DNA from: Firm-13 sp037143795
GTDB lineage: Bacteria; Bacillota; Clostridia; Saccharofermentanales; Saccharofermentanaceae
Reading direction: 5' to 3'
Assembly (NCBI GenBank): GCA_037143795.1
Contig: JBAWXZ010000009.1
Span: 79,540 to 143,539 of the forward strand
DNA length: 64,000 nt
Part shown: positions 17,230 to 26,642 of the stretch, in pieces
How positions within the stretch are numbered: position 1 is the stretch's first letter
Layout of the letters: each line of letters begins with the position of its first letter
The notes under the pieces: generated by a model
Databases searched by the model: none
Seen by the model: only the letters and a program-made list of their open reading frames with translations
What the model was told of the DNA's origin: nothing
Program-made: the position numbers and the translations under genes

Positions 17230-18255
17230 ATGGACAAGAACAAAATCGCGGGCAATGACTTCATAAAGACGCTCTTCGGAAGGAGCGAGGTTACCGTAAT
17301 CATTGCAGTCCTGTTTTTAGGATTAATCTTCTCAGTTTTTTCTACCAGCTTTTTGACGGCATATAACTTGTTTAACATGTCCCGGACAGCGGCTATTTAT
17401 ATTTTCATCGCAATAGGACAGGCACTGGTTGTTATTGTGGGTGGTATGAATCTTTCGCTCGGATATATTGGCGGCCTGACAGTTGTTGCAGCAGGGTACA
17501 GCATGCAGAATTTCAAAGTATCCCCGCTGACGGCAATTTTAATAGGACTTGCCGTCGGTGCGCTGGCCGGCGCGGTAAACGGTTTCATTATTACTGTACT
17601 TAAGCTGAATTCGTTTGTTGTGACCCTGGCTACGTCGTTTGTTTTCTCCGGGCTGATAAACGGCATCTCCCAGGGGTCCCCTTACAATGGAATTCCGGAA
17701 TCCTTTACATTTATAGGACGGGAAGGTTTTCTGGGAGTTCCTTACCTGCTGTGGCTGGCAATACTAGCACTAAGTTTACTCGGCTACTTTTTCAAATTCA
17801 CTGTCACTGGAAGACGTCTGCTCGCAACAGGAGGAAATGCTGAAGCAGCGAAAATGTCAGGAGTCGATACTGCAAAAATGACTATTCTTGCCAATGTTGG
17901 ATCAGGTATATTTGCTGCTATTGCAGGACTGTTGTGGATATCAAGAACTGGATCGGCACAGCCCTCAACCGGAGCTGACTGGATGGTCGTATCCTTTGCT
18001 GTTGCTGTTATCGGAGGAACTGCGTTAAAGGGAGGAGTGTTTAATCCCATAGGGGTGTTTTTTGCCGGATTCTTAATTGTTATTGTTAAAAATGGATTGG
18101 TTATGCTCAATGCAAACGTGTATTTCGAAGCTGCATATCTTGGATTAATTCTATTGCTCGCCGTTTCACTGGACAGCATTAAGGACATTATGGATTCAAG
18201 AAAAATGAAACGCAGTCTTAAAAAATCAACTAAACTCGAATGTCATTACGAATAA
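17230..18255 (+). CDS. CUT2 (RbsC-type) sugar ABC transporter permease, module 1
   Basis: 341 residues, about 8-10 transmembrane helices. The signature region NMSRTAAIYIFIAIGQALVV followed by GGMNLSLGYIGGL is typical of RbsC/XylH permeases, as is LKGGVFNPIGVFFAG near the C-terminus. Start at 17230 has GGGAGG 7 bases upstream; earlier in-frame ATGs would overlap the UroD gene end. It forms a complete importer with the binding protein and ATPase that follow. Family predicts monosaccharide transport (pentose or hexose, including rhamnose and xylose types). Confidence 0.9.
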   Translation: MDKNKIAGNDFIKTLFGRSEVTVIIAVLFLGLIFSVFSTSFLTAYNLFNMSRTAAIYIFIAIGQALVVIVGGMNLSLGYIGGLTVVAAGYSMQNFKVSPLTAILIGLAVGALAGAVNGFIITVLKLNSFVVTLATSFVFSGLINGISQGSPYNGIPESFTFIGREGFLGVPYLLWLAILALSLLGYFFKFTVTGRRLLATGGNAEAAKMSGVDTAKMTILANVGSGIFAAIAGLLWISRTGSAQPSTGADWMVVSFAVAVIGGTALKGGVFNPIGVFFAGFLIVIVKNGLVMLNANVYFEAAYLGLILLLAVSLDSIKDIMDSRKMKRSLKKSTKLECHYE

Positions 18256-18326
18256 CGAAAGAAGCCCGCTGAACAATTATAAATAACCAAGAGAAAACAA
18301 AAAACAAATTTTTTTAGGAGGAACTT

Positions 18327-19442
18327 ATGAAAAAGTTATCAACTGTTTTACTGAGCACAGCACTGGCAGCAACAATGATTTTCCTGGCATCCTGCAGCGG
18401 TCAAACCGCAGCGACAACAGCAGCAACCACCAAGGCAGCAGCCGATGCAACAACAGCAGCCGCGACAACAGCAGCAGCCACCGCCGCAGATACAACAGCG
18501 GCAGCATCCAAACTCAAAATGGCATGGTACGCACCGGCACCCCACCCGTATTTTGACGAAGTGAAAAAGGGCGTGGAGAAATTCGCAGCAGATACCGGTA
18601 TTGAGGTCATTATCCAGGTCGGACCGGATTGGACACAGGCAAGCGAGAACGAGAAAGTAGAAGCACTCATTGCACAGGGCGTAAACGCACTGTCAATCTA
18701 TCCCTGTGACGCATCCGGTGCAAATGGCCTGTATCAGGAAATCCACGATAAAATGGGAGTCAATGTAATCAACTTCGGATCGGACACAGCCCATCCGACA
18801 TCCGCATCCTTTGCTGTTGCTACTGATGTAGAGCAGGCCGCATATGATGCAGCCAAAGGCGTCATTGATATGATGGGCGGAAAAGGCAATCTCCTCAATG
18901 TTCTCGAAGTTCTTGAAGATCCGAATACAGCACTGAGAAAAGCTGGTGTTGAGCGTGCTGTTGCCGAATATCCCGATGTCAAAATTATCCAGGAAATCGC
19001 AGGAATTAAGACACAGGAAGAAGCTGTCAGCAAAATTGAGAGCGCCCTTTCCGCTAATGTCGGCAAGATTGACGGAATTGTCTGCACCGGGCTTGTAACA
19101 AGCGTCGGCATGACACAGACACTTACCGATTATTATGCTAAGCAGACTGATGCCAAGCACATCTTTGCAATAGGAATTGATACGGATTCCGGCGTTATCA
19201 AAGGAATCGAAAACGGTGTCATTGATGCTACAATCGCACAGAATCCGATCGGCCACGGATACATCTCCTGCATGCTTCTGAAGTACCTTTCAGAAGGATA
19301 TAAAGTTAAAGAAGGCGAATACTTCATCAACTCCGGAAATGCTATCGTTACCAAAGACAACCTGACCACATATGCAGCAGACCTCGAGAAAGTTACCAGT
19401 GACATCCTGGCCAGCCTTACGACAAAATATCTCGTTAAGTAA
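18327..19442 (+). CDS. CUT2 sugar-binding lipoprotein (RbsB type), module 1
   Basis: 371 residues. Signal peptide with lipobox IFLASC (Cys23), then a Thr/Ala-only linker (about residues 27-57), then a type I periplasmic-binding domain: KMAWYAPAPHPYFDEVKKGVEKFA, VEALIAQGVNALSIYPCDA, DGIVCTGLVTSVGMTQTL and a C-terminal ATIAQNPIGHGYISC. Strong TAGGAGG site. The fold binds monosaccharides between two lobes for the permease and ATPase on either side. A short hairpin (TTATCAT/ATGATAA) lies in the 42-base gap to the ATPase gene. Confidence 0.9.
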   Translation: MKKLSTVLLSTALAATMIFLASCSGQTAATTAATTKAAADATTAAATTAAATAADTTAAASKLKMAWYAPAPHPYFDEVKKGVEKFAADTGIEVIIQVGPDWTQASENEKVEALIAQGVNALSIYPCDASGANGLYQEIHDKMGVNVINFGSDTAHPTSASFAVATDVEQAAYDAAKGVIDMMGGKGNLLNVLEVLEDPNTALRKAGVERAVAEYPDVKIIQEIAGIKTQEEAVSKIESALSANVGKIDGIVCTGLVTSVGMTQTLTDYYAKQTDAKHIFAIGIDTDSGVIKGIENGVIDATIAQNPIGHGYISCMLLKYLSEGYKVKEGEYFINSGNAIVTKDNLTTYAADLEKVTSDILASLTTKYLVK

Positions 19443-19484
19443 TCAATTTATCATTAATTGTCTTCATGATAAGGGAGAAAAGAA

Positions 19485-20987
19485 ATGCTGGAATTAAAAC
19501 ACATCAGTAAGTTGTTTCCGGGAGTTAAGGCACTTGATAATGTCAGCCTGTCTTTTTCAGAAGGAGAGATTCATGCTCTTGTCGGAGAAAACGGAGCCGG
19601 AAAATCAACCCTAATGAAGATTATTACCGGTATCTATCAGCCGGACTGCGGTGAAATCCACCTCGACGGCAAGAGTGTTGAAATGAAGACCTTCCGCGAT
19701 GCGATCGCGCACGATATCAATATGGTAAGCCAGGAAATACAGATCATTCCTGAGTTTACCGTAGCTGAAAACATCGTGCTGGACCGTATTGACCAGTTCC
19801 GAAAAGGTCCGGCCGTGGATTGGAAAAAAATCAACTCCACCGCACAGGAATATTTGAACATGGTAGGTCTTTGTATCGACCCGGGCTGCAAGACGAAAGG
19901 GCTCACCGTGGCCCAAAAACAATTAATTCAGATTGCCAGGGCCTTGTCGTCAAAAGCAAAATACATCCTGATGGACGAGCCGACTTCTTCACTGACATCA
20001 CATGAGAGTAATACGCTGATGAATATCATAAGGAAGCTCAAAGCGAATAACGTGGCTGTCATTTTTGTATCCCACAAAATCGAAGAAGTACTGGAAATCT
20101 GCGATAAAGTGTCCGTCCTGCGCGACGGACAGTATGTCGGCACCCTCCCGTGTGAAAATCTCAAGCGCCAGGACATTGTTAAGCTGATGATCGGCAGGGA
20201 AGAGAACCTCCAGCACATGGGCTTCCTCAATGTAAAGGAAGAAAAGGTTCTGGAAGTGAAGAATGTCTGCCAGTACGGACAGTTTGACCATGTAAGCTTT
20301 GACTTGAAACGCGGTGAAATTCTCGGGTTTTACGGCCTCGTCGGGTCGGGGCGTACCGAGCTTGCCAGACTTCTGATCGGTGCAGAAAAAATGGATGAAG
20401 GCGAAGTCCTGATAATGGGGCAAAAAGCCAAAATCCATTCAATCAAGGACAGCCTTGGCAAATACAAATTCTGTTATGTCACGGAAAACCGAAAAGAAGA
20501 AGGTCTGATTCTGGATTTCTCCGTAGCGACGAATATCAGTATCACCGTATGGCACTCGATAACGAATTTCCTGCACAAAATAAGCACCAGGCAGGAGAAG
20601 AAAATCGTCGGCTCCATGATCGACAAAATGAGCATCAAGACCCCGACACCTCAAATGAAAGTTGGAAACCTGTCCGGAGGAAATCAGCAGAAGGTCAGCA
20701 TAGGTAAATGGCTGGCTACTGACTGCGATATCCTCATAATAGATGAACCGACTATTGGTGTCGATATTGGTGCCAAACGGGCCATTCACGATTTGATCTG
20801 GCGTCTGGCTAAGGAAGAGGGTAAATCAATCATACTTATCTCTTCCGACATGCCTGAGATGATAGCACTGGCCCGTAGAATCCTGGTATTTAAAGACAAA
20901 AAGATATCAGGGGAAATATTGAATCTCAATCATGAAATTGTACGATATACTGATATCAGCGAAGAAATAGGGAGGCTCATGGCATGA
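19485..20987 (+). CDS. CUT2 sugar ABC transporter ATPase (RbsA type), module 1
   Basis: 500 residues with two nucleotide-binding domains. Domain 1 has Walker A GENGAGKST (34-42), the variant signature LTVAQKQLIQIARAL and Walker B ILMDEPTSSL. Domain 2 has a degenerate Walker A (GLVGSGRTELARLL), signature LSGGNQQKVSIGKWL and IIDEPTIGVDIGAK, the standard asymmetry of RbsA/MglA/XylG ATPases. Start has AAGGGAG upstream. Energises the importer formed with the two preceding genes. Confidence 0.92.
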   Translation: MLELKHISKLFPGVKALDNVSLSFSEGEIHALVGENGAGKSTLMKIITGIYQPDCGEIHLDGKSVEMKTFRDAIAHDINMVSQEIQIIPEFTVAENIVLDRIDQFRKGPAVDWKKINSTAQEYLNMVGLCIDPGCKTKGLTVAQKQLIQIARALSSKAKYILMDEPTSSLTSHESNTLMNIIRKLKANNVAVIFVSHKIEEVLEICDKVSVLRDGQYVGTLPCENLKRQDIVKLMIGREENLQHMGFLNVKEEKVLEVKNVCQYGQFDHVSFDLKRGEILGFYGLVGSGRTELARLLIGAEKMDEGEVLIMGQKAKIHSIKDSLGKYKFCYVTENRKEEGLILDFSVATNISITVWHSITNFLHKISTRQEKKIVGSMIDKMSIKTPTPQMKVGNLSGGNQQKVSIGKWLATDCDILIIDEPTIGVDIGAKRAIHDLIWRLAKEEGKSIILISSDMPEMIALARRILVFKDKKISGEILNLNHEIVRYTDISEEIGRLMA

Positions 20988-21145
20988 TTGATTATTCCGG
21001 ATGCAGCGGCGTTCCGGGCAGATTTTCTTTCGACGCTTCTGACATGACTTCGGTTATAATGGTACGAGGCAATCATGCCGGGAACAGATTGAATGGGAGG
21101 GCATGAGAGGCTCAAATTGTTTTCAAAAAGAGGAGGAAGCGAAAA

Positions 21146-21787
21146 ATGGATTTACAGGAAATATGTGCTGCAGTCGAACTGGGCAAAGGAAAACGGGTTA
21201 AGGAACTGGTTAACCAGGCGGTTGAAGAGGGCATGCCGGTAAAGACGATTCTCGATGACGGACTCATCCGTGCGATGGGCATCGTGGGAGAGAAGTTCCG
21301 CTTAAATGAGATATATGTGCCGGAAATGCTGGTCGCAGCGCGTGCTATGGCGATGGGACTCACTATTCTCGAGCCTCTTTTAACGGCAACAGGAGTCAAG
21401 CCGGTCGGTAAAGTCGTAATCGGAACCGTCAGGGGAGACCTGCACGATATCGGCAAGAACCTCGTGGCAATGATGATGAAGGGCATGGGCGCGACCGTGT
21501 ATGACCTCGGCGTCGATGTACCGGACCACACCTACGTGGAAAAAGCAGAGGAAGTCGGTGCAGACATCATATGCCTTTCGGCTTTGCTGACAACGACAAT
21601 GCCGGCAATCGGCGATGTCATCAAGGAATTTGAAAAGTCCGGAGTGAGAAGCAAATACTACATCATGGTCGGAGGCGCCCCGGTCAGCCAGACCTTTGCC
21701 GACCAGATCGGTGCCAACGCCTATTCGGCCAATGCAAGCGAGGCGGCGGACGTCGCCAAGGCTTACCTTCTTACGCTGGCAAGATAA
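21146..21787 (+). CDS. Corrinoid (B12-binding) methyltransferase partner protein, copy 1
   Basis: 213 residues, the standard MtaC/MtbC/MtvC-type size. Residues 1-85 are the four-helix cap (LVNQAVEEGMPVKTILDDGLIRAMGIVGEKF) and residues 88-213 a Rossmann B12-binding domain with Asp98-x-His100-x-x-Gly103 (GDLHDIGKN); His100 is the lower cobalt ligand. It accepts a methyl group from a substrate-specific methyltransferase and passes it on. GAGGAGG site. Twelve residues differ from the copy at 31836, and 143 bases at the 3-prime end are identical to that copy. Ends module 1; 158 bases separate it from the ATPase gene, the only wide gap in the operon. Confidence 0.93.
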   Translation: MDLQEICAAVELGKGKRVKELVNQAVEEGMPVKTILDDGLIRAMGIVGEKFRLNEIYVPEMLVAARAMAMGLTILEPLLTATGVKPVGKVVIGTVRGDLHDIGKNLVAMMMKGMGATVYDLGVDVPDHTYVEKAEEVGADIICLSALLTTTMPAIGDVIKEFEKSGVRSKYYIMVGGAPVSQTFADQIGANAYSANASEAADVAKAYLLTLAR

Positions 21788-21828
21788 ATACCGCACAGGA
21801 CGGCAATACAAAAAAACAATCCAAAGGG

Positions 21829-21873
21829 CCCGGAATGTTTGTCTCTGACATGCAAACCGGGTTACTTTTTTTT
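21829..21873 (+). terminator. Terminator of the module 1 operon
   Basis: An imperfect hairpin closed by CCCGG (21829-21833) and CCGGG (21857-21861), with inner pairing and a TCT loop, is followed by TTACTTTTTTTTT. It separates module 1 from the YesN gene. Confidence 0.8.
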
Positions 21874-21998
21874 TGTATTTAAGGTGCGATGGGATTTGAA
21901 TGTGATAATATACACTTCAATCTGCTTAATAACCGCGCTGTGATTGCCATATGTCAAAGGCAATTGCAGTAACGTAAATCACAGGAAGGAAACAGTAC

Positions 21999-23591
21999 GT
22001 GTATACTTTACTGATTGTTGATGACGAGGAACTCATACGCAGCGCAGTAAGCTCCATTATTGACTGGGGATCGCTGGGTTTTTCTACTATATATCAGGCG
22101 GAGAACGGACGTTCCGCTTTGGAAATTTGCCGTAAACACAAAGTGGATCTTGTGCTTACGGATATTGTTATGCCATTTATGGACGGACTGGCTCTTTCCG
22201 AGGCATTGAAAATTGAATATCCTGATATTCATGTTGTAATACTTTCCGGACATGAGGACTTTGAATATGCGAAGCAATCGGTGGATCTGGGTGTTAAGAA
22301 CTATATTTTGAAGCCGGTCGGCGCATCGGCATTGTATACAAAAATGAAAGAGATATGCAAAAAACTGCATATCGAATCCTCCCAGAAAGAATATATTTCC
22401 CAAATGAAATCCAGGCTGCATCAGAGCATCCCGATCATGCAGGAGAAATTCCTGTACGTGCTGGTCTGTACGCAGTATGGGAAACACAAGGATATGCAGG
22501 AAAAAATAAAAGCGCTCGAACTCCCGCTTACATCGCAGCAATACGTTGTCGGGATCACAGAAACGGACATGTCCCAGATCGATAATGCAGATGTTGAACT
22601 ATATTTGTTCATTACCAAAAACATTATCAGGGATATTATCGGGGATTCGCATTGCCTCTTTGATGACAACAATAATCAGATCATTATCATCTTTAACGCT
22701 GAGCAATTCCAGGAGGACTCACAGCGTATCATATACGATACGCTTCAGGTCATTCAACTGGCGGTAAGCAACGTTTTAAAAGTCAACGTAACCTGTGCTG
22801 AGGGCTCCCTTGTTACTGCCCCTGAGGATCTTAACCGTTCCTACTTTGAGGCAAGGACGGCTCTTGACTGCCGGTATTCGCTCGGATATAACAGGGTCTA
22901 CTACATCAATGACCTGGATTTCATCGAAAAGTCCTTTTTTTATCCTGTCGATGGAATCAAAGATCTGATTAACAGTGTAAAATTTTTGACCGGTCAGGAT
23001 ATTGAAAGATCCATGAAGATCATTTACAGTGATTTACTTACCTCCAAAAATCTGTCGAGTCCCAATATTAAAATGGTGTTTATCGAAATCATATCCAATC
23101 TGCTTAAGGAGCTTTCCAGTTCAAAACAAGTTTCGGACAGCGTTTGGAGCATGGGGTTTTCCCTCTATAATCAGCTGGAAAATATGACGTCTGTTGACGA
23201 AATATCGAAAAACCTTCTGGCTTTTGCGATAAGGGTTTCCGAGGAACTTCACAAGCTTCAGGCAGACAGCTGCCAGCTGATTATCCAGCGGGCGAAAGAG
23301 TATATAGAGGGCAACTATATGGACGAGGCTATTTCGCTAACCAATGCTGCTGAGAACGTTGTTGTAAGCACAGGATATCTCAGTGTGCTTTTCAAGAAGG
23401 AAACAGGCATTAATTTTGTTGATTATCTGACCAATGTACGGATGGAAAAAGCAAAGAACCTGTTGATAAACACAGAATTGAAGACATATGAAATTGCATA
23501 TAAAATCGGGTTTTCCAACCCGCATTACTTCAGCATTTCCTTCAAAAAATATTCCGGAATGTCACCTTCGGAATACAGAAGCAGGAAGTGA
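21999..23591 (+). CDS. YesN-type response regulator, AraC output, module 2
   Basis: 530 residues. Receiver domain 1-120 with phosphorylated Asp55 (VLTDIVMP), acidic DDEE at 8-11 and the switch Lys in ILKPV. A linker of about 280 residues has no motif I know. The last 105 residues are an AraC double helix-turn-helix (YIEGNYMDEAISLTNAAENVV, GYLSVLFKKETG, YEIAYKIGFSNPHYFSISFKK). Translation starts at GTG preceded by AAGGAAAC. An extended -10 (TG-T-GATAAT) at 21901-21909 could be its promoter. The kinase gene follows 39 bases later. Probable activator of the sugar operon at 26643. Confidence 0.9.
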   Translation: MYTLLIVDDEELIRSAVSSIIDWGSLGFSTIYQAENGRSALEICRKHKVDLVLTDIVMPFMDGLALSEALKIEYPDIHVVILSGHEDFEYAKQSVDLGVKNYILKPVGASALYTKMKEICKKLHIESSQKEYISQMKSRLHQSIPIMQEKFLYVLVCTQYGKHKDMQEKIKALELPLTSQQYVVGITETDMSQIDNADVELYLFITKNIIRDIIGDSHCLFDDNNNQIIIIFNAEQFQEDSQRIIYDTLQVIQLAVSNVLKVNVTCAEGSLVTAPEDLNRSYFEARTALDCRYSLGYNRVYYINDLDFIEKSFFYPVDGIKDLINSVKFLTGQDIERSMKIIYSDLLTSKNLSSPNIKMVFIEIISNLLKELSSSKQVSDSVWSMGFSLYNQLENMTSVDEISKNLLAFAIRVSEELHKLQADSCQLIIQRAKEYIEGNYMDEAISLTNAAENVVVSTGYLSVLFKKETGINFVDYLTNVRMEKAKNLLINTELKTYEIAYKIGFSNPHYFSISFKKYSGMSPSEYRSRK

Positions 23592-23630
23592 AAGACAATT
23601 GATATACAGCCGCAGGCTTAAGGGGTATTC

Positions 23631-25463
23631 ATGAAAAAATGGAAAGGGATCCGTGACTTATCACGCATGGGGATAAAGAATAAGACGCTGCTTTGGGTCT
23701 CCAGCCTGATTACTATAGCTTTGCTCGTGTTTATAGTTCTGTTCCTGATTATTTTCAACCGGAAAGTCAGGGAGGACAATGTGGAATATTCACACCATCT
23801 TCTGTCTAATACAATTGCATCCCTTGACATGTATTTTGACGAAGTGAATGCGATTGCCAATGAGTCGAATTATAACTACTATCTGCAAAACTATTTGATC
23901 CGGGAGACCGGGAGTGAAGTCAGTTACAGCGATCTTACCAACGTACGCAGCATGCAGGATTATGAGATGAGCTCCAAGCTTTTTAATTTTTCCCTGAATA
24001 GCCGGTCAGACGTTTCTTCCATTATGATTTTCGGACAAAAGAGTCTTCTCTTATATAAAAGTATCTATTCTTACTTATCCGTGGTTAAAGATTACAGTCA
24101 ATATCCCTGGTATCAGCAGGCACAGGAAAACCAGACGGAACCCGTGATAACCGGTCCGCAGACACATGAATTCCTTGTGGGGAATACGGAGCCGACAATC
24201 TCCCTGAGCCGGGCTATCAGAAGTTATGAGGACGGTTCTTTTCTGGGGGTCATACTAATTGACTTGAACCTGAATCGAATCGAAGAGATATGCAGTTCGG
24301 TCTATGCAAATAACGGCATGAAGCTTGGAATTCTCAACAAACAGGGTGAATTAGTCTACGAAAAAAATGATTCATCCGTATCATCCTATTCACTTTCGAA
24401 CCCGGATGCCCTTGCTAAAATCAATGCTGCGCGCGGTCAGTCACCAAACCGGAACTTTATTATCAATTTGGGCGGCGCAAGTTATCAGGTGGTATTTACC
24501 GGGATGGAAAAAACAGACTGGACAATCATGACGCTTACTCCGCTTTCATCGCTGAATCAGTCGATGTACCAGACACTCATACTGATTATTCTTGTCGTTG
24601 CTGCAATTTTACTGATTATCATCATTGCGCTGAATTCGATTCTGACAAAAGTAGTTAAGCCAATCGTTGATTTGAAAAATTATATGGATTTGGCGGATGA
24701 GGGAAATCTTTCTGTCGGAGTCGACATCCGGAGCAAGGATGAAACCGGCATGCTGGCGAAGAGCTTCAATAGAATGCTTAGAAGAATTGACGGACTCATG
24801 AAGCAAGTCGGAAAGGAACAGGAGGAAAAACGGAAGTATGAACTGCAGGCGCTGCAGGCTCAGATTAATCCGCACTTTCTGTACAACACACTGGATTCGA
24901 TCATCTGGATGGCTGAGATGAATAATCCTGATGTAGTGCCTATGACAGAGGCACTTGCAAAGCTTTTTCGCATTTCCTTGAATAAAGGAGATGAATTTAT
25001 TTCCATCGTCGATGAATTTGAACATGTCCGGAATTATCTTGTTATTCAGAGCATGCGATACAAGAACAAATTCGATTACAGCTTATCGATCTCTGACGAA
25101 GTTCGCTGCTGCAAAACAATCAAGCTTATCGTGCAGCCGGTTGTAGAAAACAGTATTTATCATGGTATCAAGGAGAAACCTGAAAAAGGGAATATTAATA
25201 TTTCCGCAGTCAGAAAAGACGATTGCCTTGTAATCCGTGTAACCGATGATGGTATAGGAATGGACCAGGCTTTCTGCGAAGCGATTCTCAGTCAGAATGT
25301 TCCGGTTTCAAAAGGCGGCGGTTCAGGCATAGCTGTGAAAAATGTCAATGAACGTATCAAGCTTCACTTCGGCGATAAATACGGACTTTCATATAAGAGT
25401 ATCAAAGGTGAAGGTACAACTGCCACTCTTGTTCTTCCGATAATTGAAGCTGTGATTGAGTAG
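23631..25463 (+). CDS. YesM-type sensor histidine kinase, module 2
   Basis: 610 residues. TM1 at about 21-43, an extracytoplasmic Cache-like domain of about 265 residues, TM2 at about 312-335, a HAMP segment, then the His_kinase domain with phospho-acceptor His415 (QAQINPHFLYNTLDS) and an HATPase domain (QPVVENSIYHG, VTDDGIGMD, GSGIAVKNVNERI). This is the LytS/YesM architecture that senses sugars, sometimes through a separate binding protein. The gene for such a protein follows 12 bases downstream, which supports a three-component sensor. Confidence 0.9.
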   Translation: MKKWKGIRDLSRMGIKNKTLLWVSSLITIALLVFIVLFLIIFNRKVREDNVEYSHHLLSNTIASLDMYFDEVNAIANESNYNYYLQNYLIRETGSEVSYSDLTNVRSMQDYEMSSKLFNFSLNSRSDVSSIMIFGQKSLLLYKSIYSYLSVVKDYSQYPWYQQAQENQTEPVITGPQTHEFLVGNTEPTISLSRAIRSYEDGSFLGVILIDLNLNRIEEICSSVYANNGMKLGILNKQGELVYEKNDSSVSSYSLSNPDALAKINAARGQSPNRNFIINLGGASYQVVFTGMEKTDWTIMTLTPLSSLNQSMYQTLILIILVVAAILLIIIIALNSILTKVVKPIVDLKNYMDLADEGNLSVGVDIRSKDETGMLAKSFNRMLRRIDGLMKQVGKEQEEKRKYELQALQAQINPHFLYNTLDSIIWMAEMNNPDVVPMTEALAKLFRISLNKGDEFISIVDEFEHVRNYLVIQSMRYKNKFDYSLSISDEVRCCKTIKLIVQPVVENSIYHGIKEKPEKGNINISAVRKDDCLVIRVTDDGIGMDQAFCEAILSQNVPVSKGGGSGIAVKNVNERIKLHFGDKYGLSYKSIKGEGTTATLVLPIIEAVIE

Positions 25464-25475
25464 GAGGACCCGGAA

Positions 25476-26510
25476 ATGAATAAAACACGATTGTTAAGGT
25501 ACATAGCTGCTTTCAGTTGCCTGAGCCTGCTGTTTACATCAGGCTGTACGCGCAATTCTGTCAGCCAGTCAGATACGCTGCCGGTTGCCATGACGACGGC
25601 ATCAATTGTCGATCAATCTGATGATACGGCTTCTTCAAAGATTGTAATCGGCGCAACCCTGGCCGACGAGTCTTCGTCATATCTTATTAGTGTCAGCAAA
25701 TATATGTATGAAGCGGCAAAGGAATCAGATGTGAATCTGATTCTGGAATATGCATCCTGGGACGCTGAGCTTCAGGTGAAACAGATCAATCAATTTATTG
25801 CGGATAAGGTGGATGCGATTATTTTGTGCCCGGTCAATGCGAAACTGCTCCTTAATCCTCTTAAAAAAGCCAAGGAAGCGGGGATTCCCGTTATTAATCT
25901 GAATATGAAAGTTGATGCAATTTCTTCAGAGTACATAGATACATATGTTGGGGCCAGCAGCTCAGAAGAAGCAGCGCTTGCAGCCGAGCTTTTTGTAGAA
26001 ATTCTGGGTGCGGTCGATCCTGCCGGAGGGAAAATAGCAATTATTGAAGGTTCTCCGGGTAGTGATCCGCAGATATACAGGACGCAGACTTTTATTGAAC
26101 AGCTTGCACCACATCCTGAAATAGAAATTGTTGCTGTCAGAAACGGAGGATGGGACCGTGAAAAAGCAAAACTAGTCACCGCTGATCTCATTAAGAAGAA
26201 TCCTGATCTGCGGGGGATTTACTGCCAGGACAGTAATATGGCAATTGGTGCAATTGAAAAAATAGAAGAACTTGGCCTTGAGGATCAGATCTATGTAGTT
26301 GGAATAGGGGAAGATGAAGAATATCTGCAGGCGATCTCGGACGGAAGACTTTATGGTCTGATTACACAGCCGCCGAAATACGAAGGGGACTACAGTATTT
26401 ACTGTGCCGTATGGGCAGCAAAGGGTGATGATTTGCGCCCCTGGTATAAAGACCCGATTCAGGTTGTTACGCAGGATAATATAGCAGAATATGAAAAATC
26501 CCTCAAATAA
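25476..26510 (+). CDS. Sugar-binding lipoprotein, probable co-sensor for the YesM kinase
   Basis: 344 residues. Lipobox LFTSGC (Cys24), short linker, then a type I periplasmic-binding fold (GATLADESSSYLISVSKYMYEAA, KVDAIILCPVNAKLL, IAIIEGSPGSDPQIYRTQTF, GLITQPPKYEGDYSIYC). It is tightly linked to the two-component genes (12-base gap, GGAGG site) and cut off by a strong hairpin from the next, different binding protein, which sits with the importer. The arrangement resembles XylFII-LytS-YesN of Clostridium beijerinckii, where the binding protein presents sugar to the kinase. It lacks the Thr/Ala linker seen in the transport-linked binding proteins. Sensor role is inference. Confidence 0.85.
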   Translation: MNKTRLLRYIAAFSCLSLLFTSGCTRNSVSQSDTLPVAMTTASIVDQSDDTASSKIVIGATLADESSSYLISVSKYMYEAAKESDVNLILEYASWDAELQVKQINQFIADKVDAIILCPVNAKLLLNPLKKAKEAGIPVINLNMKVDAISSEYIDTYVGASSSEEAALAAELFVEILGAVDPAGGKIAIIEGSPGSDPQIYRTQTFIEQLAPHPEIEIVAVRNGGWDREKAKLVTADLIKKNPDLRGIYCQDSNMAIGAIEKIEELGLEDQIYVVGIGEDEEYLQAISDGRLYGLITQPPKYEGDYSIYCAVWAAKGDDLRPWYKDPIQVVTQDNIAEYEKSLK

Positions 26511-26554
26511 CGAAAAAAAAAGACCCTTTTGCCCGAAATATTAAAAATTGGACC

Positions 26555-26597
26555 ATTCCGATGAAAATAATGAATGTCTATTTTCATCGGAATTTTC
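26555..26597 (+). terminator. Strong hairpin between sensor and transport genes
   Basis: Perfect 15-bp stem ATTCCGATGAAAATA / TATTTTCATCGGAAT with a 9-base loop, followed by TTTT. It ends 45 bases before the transport binding-protein gene and should end the YesN-YesM-sensor transcript, leaving the importer under its own promoter or read-through. Confidence 0.8.
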
Positions 26598-26642
26598 TAT
26601 ATTTATCTCGTAACTTCCACACAAACTTTAGGAGGATTTGAG

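Noticed and set aside
18348..18545. Cysteine-rich 65-residue reading frame on the minus strand
   Set aside because: It is the antisense of the Thr/Ala codon run (ACA/GCA) of the binding-protein linker; similar frames appear opposite every such linker, for example at 36751-36999.
21787..21999. Cobalamin riboswitch upstream of corrinoid-linked operons
   Set aside because: I found no B12-box-like sequence or matching fold in this gap or in those before 15501, 26643, 35475 and 52571; regulation appears to be by sugar-type regulators.
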